Positions 51,252 through 59,992 of a stretch of 64,000 bases of DNA are shown here, one piece after another; within the stretch, counting starts at the first letter, position 1; each line of letters opens with the position of its first letter. The stretch covers positions 1 to 64,000 of the forward strand of contig NZ_RCWB01000029.1 in the NCBI RefSeq assembly GCF_018448885.1, in the 5' to 3' direction. This DNA comes from Photorhabdus caribbeanensis (GTDB lineage: Bacteria; Pseudomonadota; Gammaproteobacteria; Enterobacterales; Enterobacteriaceae). The notes below the pieces were generated by a model. The model was not told the DNA's origin. It ran no database searches and worked only from the letters and a program-made list of their open reading frames with translations. The position numbers were made by a program, and so were the translations under genes.

Positions 51252-52589
51252 ATGTTAAGTATCCAAAATCAAATGTTACAGCCAAATTATGATGTAGTGA
51301 TTATTGGTGGCGGTCAGGCTGGTTTATGTATCAGTCACTATTTGCAAAAAGCAGGCATTGACCATGTGATATTGGAAAAAGAATCCGAGTTAACCCATAG
51401 CTGGCGCCATAAACGTTGGGATAATTTTACCCTAGTGACACCGAACTGGCAGTGTCTACTGCCTGAACATCCTTATCAGGGGAAAGATCCTGACGGCTTT
51501 ATGACAAAGCCTGAAATTGTGGCCTATCTTGACGAATTTATTGAAAAAATTAATCCTCCCGCCATTTTAAATATTCAGGTAAAACACGTGAAAAAAGTGA
51601 CGGCACATGAGTTTGTCATTGAGACCAATCACGGTACAACCACAGCCAAACAACTTGTCATTGCAGCAGGCGGATATCACACCCCGATTTATCCAAAATT
51701 AAGCGATACCTTGCCTAAACATGTGAAAGTGATGCATTCGGAAGAATATTTAAATGTAGATCAACTACCTAAAGGTGCGGTGCTGGTGGTTGGATCAGGA
51801 CAATCCGGTGCACAGATTGCCGAAGATCTACATCTGGCAGGCAAAAAAGTCTATTTATCGACAGGCAATGCCCCACGTTGCGCTCGCTTTTATCGCGGCA
51901 AAGATGTAGTGAAATGGCTGTTTGATATGGGTTATTACGAAACGACTGTCAAACATCATCGTTATAGTGAAGAAGTACGCAACAGTACCAACCACTATGT
52001 CACAGGGCGTGACGGCGGGCGTGATATTGACCTGCGTAAATTTGCCTTAGAAGGTATGCAACTGTTCGGACATTTTGATGACTTTAAAGAGGGTCAATTC
52101 TGGTTTAAACCAGATTTATCGGAAAACCTAGACCTTGCCGATGTTACTTATAATCGCATTAATGCCTCGATCGATGAGTACTTAGAGAAAAACAATATTG
52201 CAACCGACGAACCTGCATCGGTATATCAACCTGTTTGGCAGCCTGAGCAGGAAATCACACACATTGACTTAGTAAAAGAAAATATCACATCAGTGATTTG
52301 GTGTATTGGTTTTAGACCGGATTATTCATGGATTGATTTAGATATTTTTCAAACCAATGGTTATCCCAAACATAACCGTGGTATTACTATCGATCCGGAT
52401 GTCACATTTATTGGTTTGCCGTGGTTATATACATGGGGTTCCGGACGTTTTCTCGGGATCGATCAGGATGCCGCCTATGTGATGCAACATATTAAGCAAC
52501 AAATAAGTCAGCAAAATATACATATGCCACCTACTCTGATTAAAAGTGCTAAATCTGAAATCAAAGATAAAAGAATATCTCAAATGTGA
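51252..52589 (+). CDS. MSMEG_0569-family flavin-dependent oxidoreductase (Nit1C)
   Basis: A 445-residue flavoprotein monooxygenase-like enzyme. The FAD-binding fold is VVIIGGGQAGLCISHYL (about residues 14-30) and the NAD(P)-binding fold VLVVGSGQSGAQIAEDLH (about 177-194). It resembles class B (YUCCA/FMO-like) monooxygenases (ELTHSWRHKRWDNFTLVTPN). It could oxygenate the nitrile precursor or another nitrogen compound; this is inference. Last gene of the operon; an ERIC follows. Confidence 0.91.
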   Translation: MLSIQNQMLQPNYDVVIIGGGQAGLCISHYLQKAGIDHVILEKESELTHSWRHKRWDNFTLVTPNWQCLLPEHPYQGKDPDGFMTKPEIVAYLDEFIEKINPPAILNIQVKHVKKVTAHEFVIETNHGTTTAKQLVIAAGGYHTPIYPKLSDTLPKHVKVMHSEEYLNVDQLPKGAVLVVGSGQSGAQIAEDLHLAGKKVYLSTGNAPRCARFYRGKDVVKWLFDMGYYETTVKHHRYSEEVRNSTNHYVTGRDGGRDIDLRKFALEGMQLFGHFDDFKEGQFWFKPDLSENLDLADVTYNRINASIDEYLEKNNIATDEPASVYQPVWQPEQEITHIDLVKENITSVIWCIGFRPDYSWIDLDIFQTNGYPKHNRGITIDPDVTFIGLPWLYTWGSGRFLGIDQDAAYVMQHIKQQISQQNIHMPPTLIKSAKSEIKDKRISQM

Positions 52590-52741
52590 AATTCCTAACT
52601 TCATCTGACAGAATATTTTTAAACTCTTATTTCTTTAATAAGAGCATGATAAGGCATTTTACTTTTCAAACCATCATATGGTCGTTGTAAAATGCCTCCT
52701 ATTCAACCAATTTAAATAGTGAATTTTAAACTGATAATACT

Positions 52742-52864
52742 TATACCCGTCATCTTTCAAGTTGCTTCTTTGTTGGCTGCACTCACCCCGGTAACATAGT
52801 TCTCTATGCTCTCGGGGATTCGCTCCCTTGCCGTCGCGATCCATCTTGAAATCCATAGGGTATA
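52742..52864. repeat. ERIC element
   Basis: TATACCCGTCATCTTTCAAG to ATCCATAGGGTATA, 123 bp, with the core CTCGGGGATTCGCTCCC. It lies between the converging Nit1C operon and the IetS gene. A short open frame over it is an ERIC translation, not a gene. Confidence 0.93.
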
Positions 52865-52881
52865 TATAAAAAATCAATAAA

Positions 52882-54849
52882 CTAAGTTGATATCTCAATA
52901 GGGTTCTGTATTTGATTCTCGACCATATTTTGTATAGCTGCATACAGATCTACATCTGTTTGCGGCGCATGGATAGAAATGATAAGGCTATAATTTGCCA
53001 CGGAATCATAACGCCCAAGCGCTCTTCGCGTTCTCCACCACCCCTGTGCAGGATAGACCGCCAAATACCCGCAGTTTGCCAGTTCTGCTGCGGTTCCTCG
53101 CCAAATATCTTGATGTAATGAGCCTTTGTGTCTCTGTGTTGCTCCCAATAGCCAATTATCATCGTTGCCTGTGGCCCCATTGTCATTATCATCCGAATCG
53201 GCAGCCGCATTGATTCTGATGGTAAATTCGTCCAACGACTCTGTTTGTCGTTTCACGGCAAACCGAAGGCGATGTGATGGATAATGATACTTCGAGGCTG
53301 CCCCACGTTCTGATGGATTTGGTTCAATGAAGTAAGAGAGCGTTACACGCATTTCAACCTCTGTATTTTGCAACGCCTGTAGTTGTTCTTGCGGCCAAGG
53401 CAAGGCATGTAAGTTTAGATCGCATGTTTTAATTCCCTGATTAGTTTTTCGATAGGGTTGCAGTCTGTCCTCTGCAATAAGCGTTAAGCTGTTTTTTACG
53501 CTCCATAGTACTCTTTCAATATTGGGTGCACCCCAACCACAGTGACGGACAAGCGATGTATAACTTTTTTTTGTACGTACTGGGTACATCTCCAACATCG
53601 CTGATGTCCATTGTGCAGAATGAGTAATCAGCGCACGAATTGTTTCCGGGCGTAAAGAGGGATATTGAACCATCAATTGCGCTGCCATACGAGCGCAAAG
53701 GGCAGAAGCCGCGCTGGTCGCGTTTGTTGTCCAGAAAAGGCGATATTGTGGAGAGGCGTTTGTAGTCAGTAACTCTAAGCTTGCAAAGTTATCGGCAATT
53801 TCTGTGTTTGATGCCGCATTTCCACCTTCGAATACGACGTCTGGTTTGTACGGCCAAACCTTGTCCCATTGAATAGATGTCGTTGTAAAAGGACTTAATG
53901 CCCCTTGGTCGGCGACAGGAGAAAAGTCATCAACATCATCTTCGCTGATGTCTATTTTATTAGTAAATGCACCTACGGTAATTGCATTCCAAGCTTGCCC
54001 CGGGTCATGGATTTGGTTTAATGAAAGGCTGTCAGGATATGTTGCCCAGTGCTCTCTATCACATATGTTTCCAGCCGAAAGTACAAAAAGACGAGGAAAT
54101 GCGTTACCTGACATCACATCAGCAGCAAGGGAGTCGACTATAGATGACCAAGCAGAAGGACGACCAAAATCACGATAGTCAGTAGCAGTAACGGCAGAGC
54201 TGAAAACGCGTCTTCGTTGACCAAATAAAATTTCGGGGCGGGTTACAGCAGCGCTAAACAAGTAAGCATGCTGTTTCGCATCTCCTGCGTTAGCGCCCTG
54301 ACTTGGCGTGAGTTTTACTGACTCAAGACGATGACGAATATCAATTATGGTATCGGACGTTAATGTCTCAAACAGGTCGCCATAAACAGCAATACCGGCT
54401 AACCCAGTACCGTGATTAGCCGTATCATGTATACCCCAAGCGTCATTAACCGTATGCACATCTTGCTGATGTAATACAGGAGCAAGCATTGGATGCCCGC
54501 GGTTTACTCCTGAATCGAGTAAACAAACATAGGGTACATTATCGTCTTCCGCTGGAGCTTGTAAGCGTTCAAGCGCATCATCAGACCAAAGCCGTTGCTC
54601 CGTGATTGAAGAACCGACAAAGAATTCTGCGGTGTCTTTTGCTCGTCTTAATTCTGCTACGCAGTTTAGAATCAATTCTGCACGGGAAAATTGTCTTTGA
54701 GAGCAAAACATCCATGTAATAGTTCGTTCAGGAAAATAAATCTGATGTTCACTAACATGACATTCAGCGAAATGGCTTAACTTACGAAAATCTGCAACAA
54801 CGGCATCTCTGTTGCCTCTGACTGGGAGCCAAACCTCCCACCAAAACAC
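52882..54849 (-). CDS. ietS: Subtilisin-like protease, IetS type: catalytic part of a frameshifted gene
   Basis: The 655-codon frame holds an S8 protease domain. The triad is Asp in CLLDSGVNRGHP, His in NHGTGLAG and Ser in TNATSAASAL. Its first codons (GTG, then FWWEVWLPVRGNRD) have no ribosome site and read as the continuation of the upstream frame at 54777-55403. Paired with an AAA+ ATPase it matches IetAS, an ATPase plus protease anti-phage system known from screens. A single-base deletion near 54850-54855 separates the frames, so the protein is probably not made whole. Confidence 0.85.
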   Translation of the reverse strand: MFWWEVWLPVRGNRDAVVADFRKLSHFAECHVSEHQIYFPERTITWMFCSQRQFSRAELILNCVAELRRAKDTAEFFVGSSITEQRLWSDDALERLQAPAEDDNVPYVCLLDSGVNRGHPMLAPVLHQQDVHTVNDAWGIHDTANHGTGLAGIAVYGDLFETLTSDTIIDIRHRLESVKLTPSQGANAGDAKQHAYLFSAAVTRPEILFGQRRRVFSSAVTATDYRDFGRPSAWSSIVDSLAADVMSGNAFPRLFVLSAGNICDREHWATYPDSLSLNQIHDPGQAWNAITVGAFTNKIDISEDDVDDFSPVADQGALSPFTTTSIQWDKVWPYKPDVVFEGGNAASNTEIADNFASLELLTTNASPQYRLFWTTNATSAASALCARMAAQLMVQYPSLRPETIRALITHSAQWTSAMLEMYPVRTKKSYTSLVRHCGWGAPNIERVLWSVKNSLTLIAEDRLQPYRKTNQGIKTCDLNLHALPWPQEQLQALQNTEVEMRVTLSYFIEPNPSERGAASKYHYPSHRLRFAVKRQTESLDEFTIRINAAADSDDNDNGATGNDDNWLLGATQRHKGSLHQDIWRGTAAELANCGYLAVYPAQGWWRTRRALGRYDSVANYSLIISIHAPQTDVDLYAAIQNMVENQIQNPIEIST

Positions 54850-55403
54850 TTCATTAAATCAGTAGGAAGAAGATCAAGATCATCGGTCCATAATGACCTT
54901 ATTCCGGCAAGCCGTATCGAAGAAATAGTGTTTATTAATGCTTTGTGATCGGCAGCTTGACCATCGGCTCGGCGCTTTTTTTTCAAATAATCCTGAACAT
55001 AATTTTCGAAGTGCTCAATTTTACCGTCAGGAATAAATACGTTGGCAGAGATAATTGCTTCTTCTTCGTGAATGCTAAGTACTTCAATATGCCTGTCTTT
55101 GTTCTTTCCTTTTTCGCTGCTAAGACTTTCAAACGCAAGGGCTACGTCGGGCTGACCAACAAACTCAACCTGTAAACCAATACCACTTCTGAAGTCTAAC
55201 CGGGCTTGCTGATCTTGCGATTTGACTGCAATGGCTTTTAACTGCTGTAATTGTTCATTTAGAGCTTGACCGTGCTCTCTACGCTCCCGCTCTGGAAGAT
55301 CTTGCGATGAACCTCCGCCAGAGGAGTGAGCTGTATATAGTTGGGAAGTAGACGTTTTTGGAAGAGTTAGATGTAGCCTTTTATCGTGCGTTATTTCCGT
55401 CAT
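54777..55403 (-). CDS. ietS: N-terminal part of the frameshifted IetS protease
   Basis: A 208-codon frame that supplies the N-terminal domain of the protease (LTLPKTSTSQLYTAHS, GIGLQVEFVGQPDVALAFESL). It goes out of frame after LDLLPTDL: the DNA reads GATTTAATGAAGTG, and adding one base restores a continuous protein (LPTDL-N-EVFWWEVW). The last 20 or so codons are therefore read in the wrong frame. It begins 23 bp inside the end of the ATPase gene. Confidence 0.8.
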   Translation of the reverse strand: MTEITHDKRLHLTLPKTSTSQLYTAHSSGGGSSQDLPERERREHGQALNEQLQQLKAIAVKSQDQQARLDFRSGIGLQVEFVGQPDVALAFESLSSEKGKNKDRHIEVLSIHEEEAIISANVFIPDGKIEHFENYVQDYLKKKRRADGQAADHKALINTISSIRLAGIRSLWTDDLDLLPTDLMKCFGGRFGSQSEATEMPLLQIFVS

Positions 55404-56466
55404 GGTTTAATTTATTTTTTTCGTTAATTAATAGTTTACTACTGATTAAACGACGTTCTTCTAAAGCCTGTTTTAGAAGCGCGGGATCAACTTGAATGCG
55501 GTCGCTCATAATTGCATCTTTTATCGATTCATCTACCGCTCTGCAAATTTCAGCATAACTTAAACCTAATACATGCTTTTCTAATCCATTTTTTTTACGG
55601 AAAGGCTTAGGTATAAAAGAGCCTAAGCGAAACTTAATCAAGTTCAATGCTTGTTCTAAAGTAGGTAAATGATATTCGATGACATCATCAAAACGCCTGA
55701 ACAGTGCATAATCCAATATTTCAGGATGATTTGTTGCAGCAATGATTATACTATTTGAGGTATCTTGCTCAATCATTTGAAGAAAACTGTTCAGTACTCG
55801 ACGAATTTCACCAACATCGTTAGCAAGACTACGTTGGGAACCAATAACATCAAATTCATCAAAGAAATAAACGCCGCGAATATCAGCGATTGCATCAAAC
55901 ACTTGCCGAAGTTTAGACGCTGTTTCTCCCATGAATTTTGTAATTAAGGCATCAAAACGAACTTGGAACAAGGGAATACCTAACTCACCAGCGAGAGCCG
56001 ATGCCGTCATAGTTTTTCCTGTTCCCGGTGGGCCAATAAGCAATACTTTTCGCCTGGGTGACAAGCCATGCTCTTTAATGCGAGACATCATCCGTTGTTC
56101 TTTTATCAATCGTTGAAGCTGCATATTGGCAGATTCATCCAGTACTACATCAGATAGACGATAAGCAGGGTGGCTTATACTAAGTAAGTTACCAAGATCA
56201 GTACGATTTTTAGCGGCACTTGCTAATGGAACTAATTTACCTGTCTTATCATTAGCGAGTTTTGCTTTCGCTTTGTCCAGTAAATTTAGCAGATCCTCTG
56301 CCAATCTACCGTGTCCTTGTTTGGCTTCGTGCGCAGCAACTTGCATAGCAACTGAATAAAAATGGCTATCATCGCGACTGATGTACGATTTGATAAGTGC
56401 CTTGAGTTGCTCTGCGCTTGCCACGTTGGTATTCCTATCTTTTACTTGCCTAAAATTCACCCGCAT
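55381..56466 (-). CDS. ietA: AAA+ ATPase, IetA type
   Basis: A 361-residue AAA+ ATPase of the classic (FtsH/spastin-like) clade. An N-terminal helical region (1-100) precedes Walker A GPPGTGKT at 145-152, Walker B VYFFDEFDVIG and the arginine finger region around NHPEILDYALFRRFD. In IetAS systems it is thought to control or feed the partner subtilisin protease. The ATPase itself looks intact. A weak ribosome site (GGAAG) precedes the ATG. No phage target is known. Confidence 0.85.
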   Translation of the reverse strand: MRVNFRQVKDRNTNVASAEQLKALIKSYISRDDSHFYSVAMQVAAHEAKQGHGRLAEDLLNLLDKAKAKLANDKTGKLVPLASAAKNRTDLGNLLSISHPAYRLSDVVLDESANMQLQRLIKEQRMMSRIKEHGLSPRRKVLLIGPPGTGKTMTASALAGELGIPLFQVRFDALITKFMGETASKLRQVFDAIADIRGVYFFDEFDVIGSQRSLANDVGEIRRVLNSFLQMIEQDTSNSIIIAATNHPEILDYALFRRFDDVIEYHLPTLEQALNLIKFRLGSFIPKPFRKKNGLEKHVLGLSYAEICRAVDESIKDAIMSDRIQVDPALLKQALEERRLISSKLLINEKNKLNHDGNNAR

Positions 56467-56661
56467 ACTTCCAAGAGTTTAGCAAGTAAGCCGATACAGA
56501 GTAAACGTAATAATGCTTGTGTTTTTAGTCTTTGAAGACTGAGTAAGGGTATATAAAAAGTATTTTCAAAACCCAATTTCTAGTTGTCTTAGCAGCGAAA
56601 ATAGGAAAAAACTAAATGGTGACTGCTCCCTGCCGTAAAAAATGGCGAGGCTTCCCACTTC

Positions 56662-56835
56662 TCAGGCCGCAACCGTCTTTATGACGGATTTACGCTGGCC
56701 TCCGAGGGCAGAAACAACGAGCCCCGCCGCCTGTAATACTGTTGTGCCCTTGCTCTGGATGTTGATCGCCGCATTGATACCGCGGTCATGTTCGACATGA
56801 CAAACCGGGCATTGCCAGAGGCGCTCCATTAATAC
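56662..56835 (-). pseudogene. C-terminal remnant of an IS605-type TnpB (OrfB)
   Basis: The minus strand encodes about 57 codons with the second half of the TnpB zinc ribbon: ERLWQCPVCHVEHDRGINAA, followed by a typical tail (QSKGTTVLQAAG, SALGGQRKS) and a stop. The first Cys pair and the RuvC domain are lost. The sequence after the stop, GAAGCCTCGCC to GGCAGGGAGCAGTC, looks like the element's right end, from which the guide RNA of TnpB systems is normally made. Confidence 0.8.
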
Positions 56836-57755
56836 CAGATTTTAAAAAGAGACAACGTGACTGAAAACGGTTTTATTTTCTGGCAAGTTTAATGCTTTTA
56901 TCTAACCGACCTGAAAATTTAAAAGCAATAATATAAAGAGATTAAAACTTTATATAAAAGACCGATTTAAATTAATAAATTCACTTTTCAGACAAATAGT
57001 AAATCGCATTTAATAGAAAACTATTAAACATCAAATGAGAATTGAAAATAAATCAGCAATAAAAAACATAATCTAAATAGGTTAATATTAAAGTATTTTC
57101 TCGCTGTTATTTTACAAAGAAAACTCTGAAAAAAAATAGTAAAACTATTAATTTAGCAAGATTTAAATCCCAAAAAAGGAAGGATTATCTGAAAGAACAT
57201 AAAAGGCTATCTTTATATCATCAGACTATTTACTCACTGATTTATGAAGATAAAACTATGATGATTAAACTTAAAAAAACAGACATTTCTCCTTGGAAAA
57301 AGGACAAATAAAAAGGTGAATAGTTTTAATACTGAGTTTTTTTCCTAAAGCATAGAAGCTTTTGTTTACCTGTTTTAGTTAATAGTTTCGTTTATTGAGG
57401 ATGGTTGGGATAACAGAATTTAAAGTATCTTTGTTTTTATCATTTTCACACTTATATTTATTCCCATTTTTTCAGGTTAAATCAGATTTGGGTGTGGGGC
57501 TTTGTTCTATTACTCAGTTTTAAGCATTATAAAAACCTGAATCTTTAAAAAGCTTAAGTCTATGGCGCCATTTTATCAGGGATTATTTTAGTAGGAATAT
57601 AATGGCTGATGCGTTGCGCTTATCTAACTTTTTGCTATTATGTAACCGATATGGCTTCTTTTTACACAACGATGTTATACTCAAATCTAAAACTCCGTCC
57701 GTTAAATACCGATGTGACGACTTTTGATTTTAAGAATATTAAAGGAAATTTCACG
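56836..57755. other. AT-rich region without an intact gene
   Basis: About 900 bp, very AT-rich, with no convincing open frame. The part at about 57106-57250 is related to 8905-9055. It would contain the promoter of the toxin gene, but no clear boxes could be placed. An in-frame extension of the toxin frame back to 57609 lacks a ribosome site. Confidence 0.5.
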
Positions 57756-58625
57756 ATGACATATAAAAGACACAGCCCCTCTTGGGAAGGCTATATGGGG
57801 GATTTTCTAAGAGGTAACGCTGGGATTAATCATTTGAAACCTCAGCATCAGTTCTTTGATGCTATTGGTCTTGAGAAACAGTTAAACGAGAATACAACGT
57901 ATATCGCGTTGCTATCCTTAGAGGAAGCGAAAGATGTTTTAGAGGAGATTGATTCGCCAAAACCAAAAAGCCCATTTATAAAGGAAGTGTTTTCGATTAC
58001 CGATCCTATATCACCCTATGCAGGTAATATACGTGATGCTTTTGACTTTATAAATGTAGTAGGAGAATTTAAAAAATTAGGGATTAAAGCCACAGAGTAT
58101 ATTGGTAAAAATGGGCAAAGATATATTAAAATCTCAGGTCATGCGGGGCTTAGAAAAATCATCAACGCTTCAAGATACAGTGCTTCTAACATGAAGATGA
58201 TCTCTATGGGGATAGGGCAACAGGGAATAAATAGTGGCATAGTTAAAGGAATTAAATTCAATATCTTATTCTCCTCAGCTTATCGGGCTGTTGAATACAT
58301 CTTTAAGGATGAATACACACTGGCTGATTTCTTAGGAAATATTTCAGTAGATCTGGCTAAGGCGGCAGTGGCAGCTTTTGCTTCTTGGGTTATTGGGACT
58401 TTTGCAGCAACTGCATTTGCTACTGGTGCTAGCGTAATTGTTGTGGCTGGTATTGTGCTTTTAGTAGGTATTGCAACGACATCTATACTTGATTCTATAG
58501 ATAAAAATTTCAAAATTAGTGAAACTGTGATTAATTTAATCAAAAAAGAAATAGAAAGAAAACCAAGAACGCCAGAAGCTAATTTCAATCAATTTCTTCA
58601 TAACTGGGGGAATTATGGTAAATAA
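57756..58625 (+). CDS. Pore-forming bacteriocin-like toxin (candidate)
   Basis: A 289-residue protein without a signal peptide. Residues 1-190 are soluble. Residues 199-245 form a long alanine/valine-rich hydrophobic hairpin (AKAAVAAFASWVIGTFAATA and VIVVAGIVLLVGIATTS), followed by an amphipathic tail. This is the layout of a membrane-inserting toxin domain, as in colicin-type pore formers; no receptor or translocation domain is visible. AAAGGA lies nine bases before the chosen ATG. Its last 11 bp overlap the start of a four-helix membrane protein gene, as toxin and immunity genes often do. The delivery route is unknown. Confidence 0.65.
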   Translation: MTYKRHSPSWEGYMGDFLRGNAGINHLKPQHQFFDAIGLEKQLNENTTYIALLSLEEAKDVLEEIDSPKPKSPFIKEVFSITDPISPYAGNIRDAFDFINVVGEFKKLGIKATEYIGKNGQRYIKISGHAGLRKIINASRYSASNMKMISMGIGQQGINSGIVKGIKFNILFSSAYRAVEYIFKDEYTLADFLGNISVDLAKAAVAAFASWVIGTFAATAFATGASVIVVAGIVLLVGIATTSILDSIDKNFKISETVINLIKKEIERKPRTPEANFNQFLHNWGNYGK

Positions 58626-59016
58626 AAAAAAGATTTTGCATATTATAGGAGCTTTTTCTTTTATTATTCTAACGTTATTTACTTTTTTTTCTAGCGGAGA
58701 AAATTTAATTTCCTTAGTTAAAATGGAAGATAAAATAATATTCTCAGGCCCTGTTTTTATGCTATTTTTTGCTTTTCCTTTCCTTTCATACTTTATAGTT
58801 TCTGTTATTTTCCTTAATATAAAAAATCGCTGGCCAAAACATCACGATAGTTTTATTAACTGTTTTGGGGTGATAGCCTTTGTTTCATTCTTTTTAAGTT
58901 TTCCCCTATCTTTTTATGTGGATTATAAATTAAAAAGTGAGAATTATTTAATATGTGAAAAAATATCCTGGAGGTCGCCTAATACCTATGTGAAAAACAT
59001 TAAGCTATGTGATTAA
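58615..59016 (+). CDS. DUF1240-like membrane protein, putative immunity protein, copy 1
   Basis: A 133-residue protein with about four hydrophobic segments (ILHIIGAFSFIILTLFTFF, VFMLFFAFPFLSYFIVSVIF, CFGVIAFVSFFLSFPLSFYV) and a C-terminal loop with two Cys (LICEKIS, KLCD). It resembles DUF1240 proteins of Photorhabdus and relatives. It overlaps the toxin gene by 11 bp and is the natural candidate to protect the inner membrane against it. Copies 2 and 3 follow in tandem. Confidence 0.78.
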   Translation: MVNKKKILHIIGAFSFIILTLFTFFSSGENLISLVKMEDKIIFSGPVFMLFFAFPFLSYFIVSVIFLNIKNRWPKHHDSFINCFGVIAFVSFFLSFPLSFYVDYKLKSENYLICEKISWRSPNTYVKNIKLCD

Positions 59017-59053
59017 TACTATTGAGCTTAATTCTCTCACAACTGGAGTAATT

Positions 59054-59455
59054 ATGAAAAACAAGAAAAATATCACACCAATAATCTGTGCCATTGCTAT
59101 TTTTATTTTAGCGCTATCAGGTTTCTTTTTGGCTGGGGAAAATTTAATTTCATTAGTTAAAATGGAGGATAAAATAACATTCTCAGGTCATGTTTTTATA
59201 ATATTTTTCTCTTTCCCTTTTATTTCATATTTTATGATTTTATCTATTCTTGTTAACATAACTGGTCGTTATCCTAAGCATCATGATACCTATGTTAAAT
59301 ATTCAGCCGCAATAGCTTTTTCTTCATTTATTTTAAGTTTTCCTCTATCTTTTTATGTGGATTATAAATTAAAAAGTGAGAATTATTTGGTATGTAAAAG
59401 AATATCTTGGGCGTCACCTAATACCTATGTAAAAGATATTAAGCTATGTGATTAA
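59054..59455 (+). CDS. DUF1240-like membrane protein, putative immunity protein, copy 2
   Basis: 133 residues from MKNKKNITPIICAI, with TGGAG five bases upstream; a longer frame from 59009 has no ribosome site. The same four-helix plan as copy 1 is kept, with stretches such as SGENLISLVKMEDKI (AGEN here), SFPLSFYVDYKLKSENYL and SPNTYVKDIKLCD shared. The N-terminal third has diverged most. It may confer immunity to a different variant of the toxin. Confidence 0.75.
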   Translation: MKNKKNITPIICAIAIFILALSGFFLAGENLISLVKMEDKITFSGHVFIIFFSFPFISYFMILSILVNITGRYPKHHDTYVKYSAAIAFSSFILSFPLSFYVDYKLKSENYLVCKRISWASPNTYVKDIKLCD

Positions 59456-59492
59456 TATTATTGTATTTAATTTCTTCATAACTGAGGTAATT

Positions 59493-59891
59493 ATGGTAAA
59501 TAAAAAAAGATTATACATATTATCGGTTCTTTTGCTTTTCTTATTTTAACGTTATTTACTTTCCTTTCTGCCGGAGAAATTTATTTTCCTTAATTAAAAT
59601 GGAAGATAAAATAATATATTCAGGTCCTGTTTTTATAATATCCTTTTCTTTTCCTCTGCTTTCGTATTTTATGATTTTTCTTATTTTCTTTAATATAACA
59701 TGCCGCTGACCAAAATATCACGATAATTTTATTAACTGTTTTGGGTTTATAGCTATTATTTCATTTTTTTAAGTTTCCCATTATCTTTTTATTTGGATTA
59801 TAAATTAAAAAGTGAGAATTATTTGGTATGTGAAAGAATATCCTGGATGTCACCGAATACTTATGTAAAAGATATTAAACTATGTGATTAA
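59493..59891 (+). pseudogene. Decayed third copy of the immunity-like gene
   Basis: Nucleotide similarity to copies 1 and 2 runs from ATGGTAAATAAAAAAAG to CTATGTGATTAA. There are frameshifts (the AAAAAAA run near 59500, GGAGAAATTT near 59575, the T-run near 59770), and a Trp codon has become TGA. The conserved end SENYLVCERISWMSPNTYVK is still readable. No protein is expected. Confidence 0.85.
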
Positions 59892-59992
59892 CATTATTGT
59901 ATTTAATTTCTTCATAACTGGGGAAACTTTGACATATATTTTTCTCAATAAACTAACTTCCTCGCAGGGAGAAGTATCGAACATAATATAAT

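Larger units (their letters stand above)
58598..59930 (+). repeat. Tandem array of immunity units with vestigial toxin ends
   Basis: Units of about 440 bp, each an immunity-like gene preceded by a short sequence like TTTCTTCATAACTGGGG. The same sequence encodes the end of the toxin (FLHNWG) before copy 1. It recurs at about 59470 and again after copy 3 at about 59911, so each duplication carried the toxin's last codons. Confidence 0.7.

Noticed and set aside
52674-52943. 89-codon minus-strand frame over 52742-52864
   Set aside because: Its sequence is a translation of an ERIC element (the same MDRDGKGANPREH string as the PncC tail), with no start site or homologous domain.
54777-54849. Programmed ribosomal frameshift in ietS
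   Set aside because: There is no obvious slippery heptamer with a downstream hairpin, and the simplest explanation is a one-base deletion; left as a possibility only.
57609-57755. 49-residue N-terminal extension of the toxin from 57609
   Set aside because: No ribosome site precedes it, and a good AAAGGA sits before the internal ATG at 57756.
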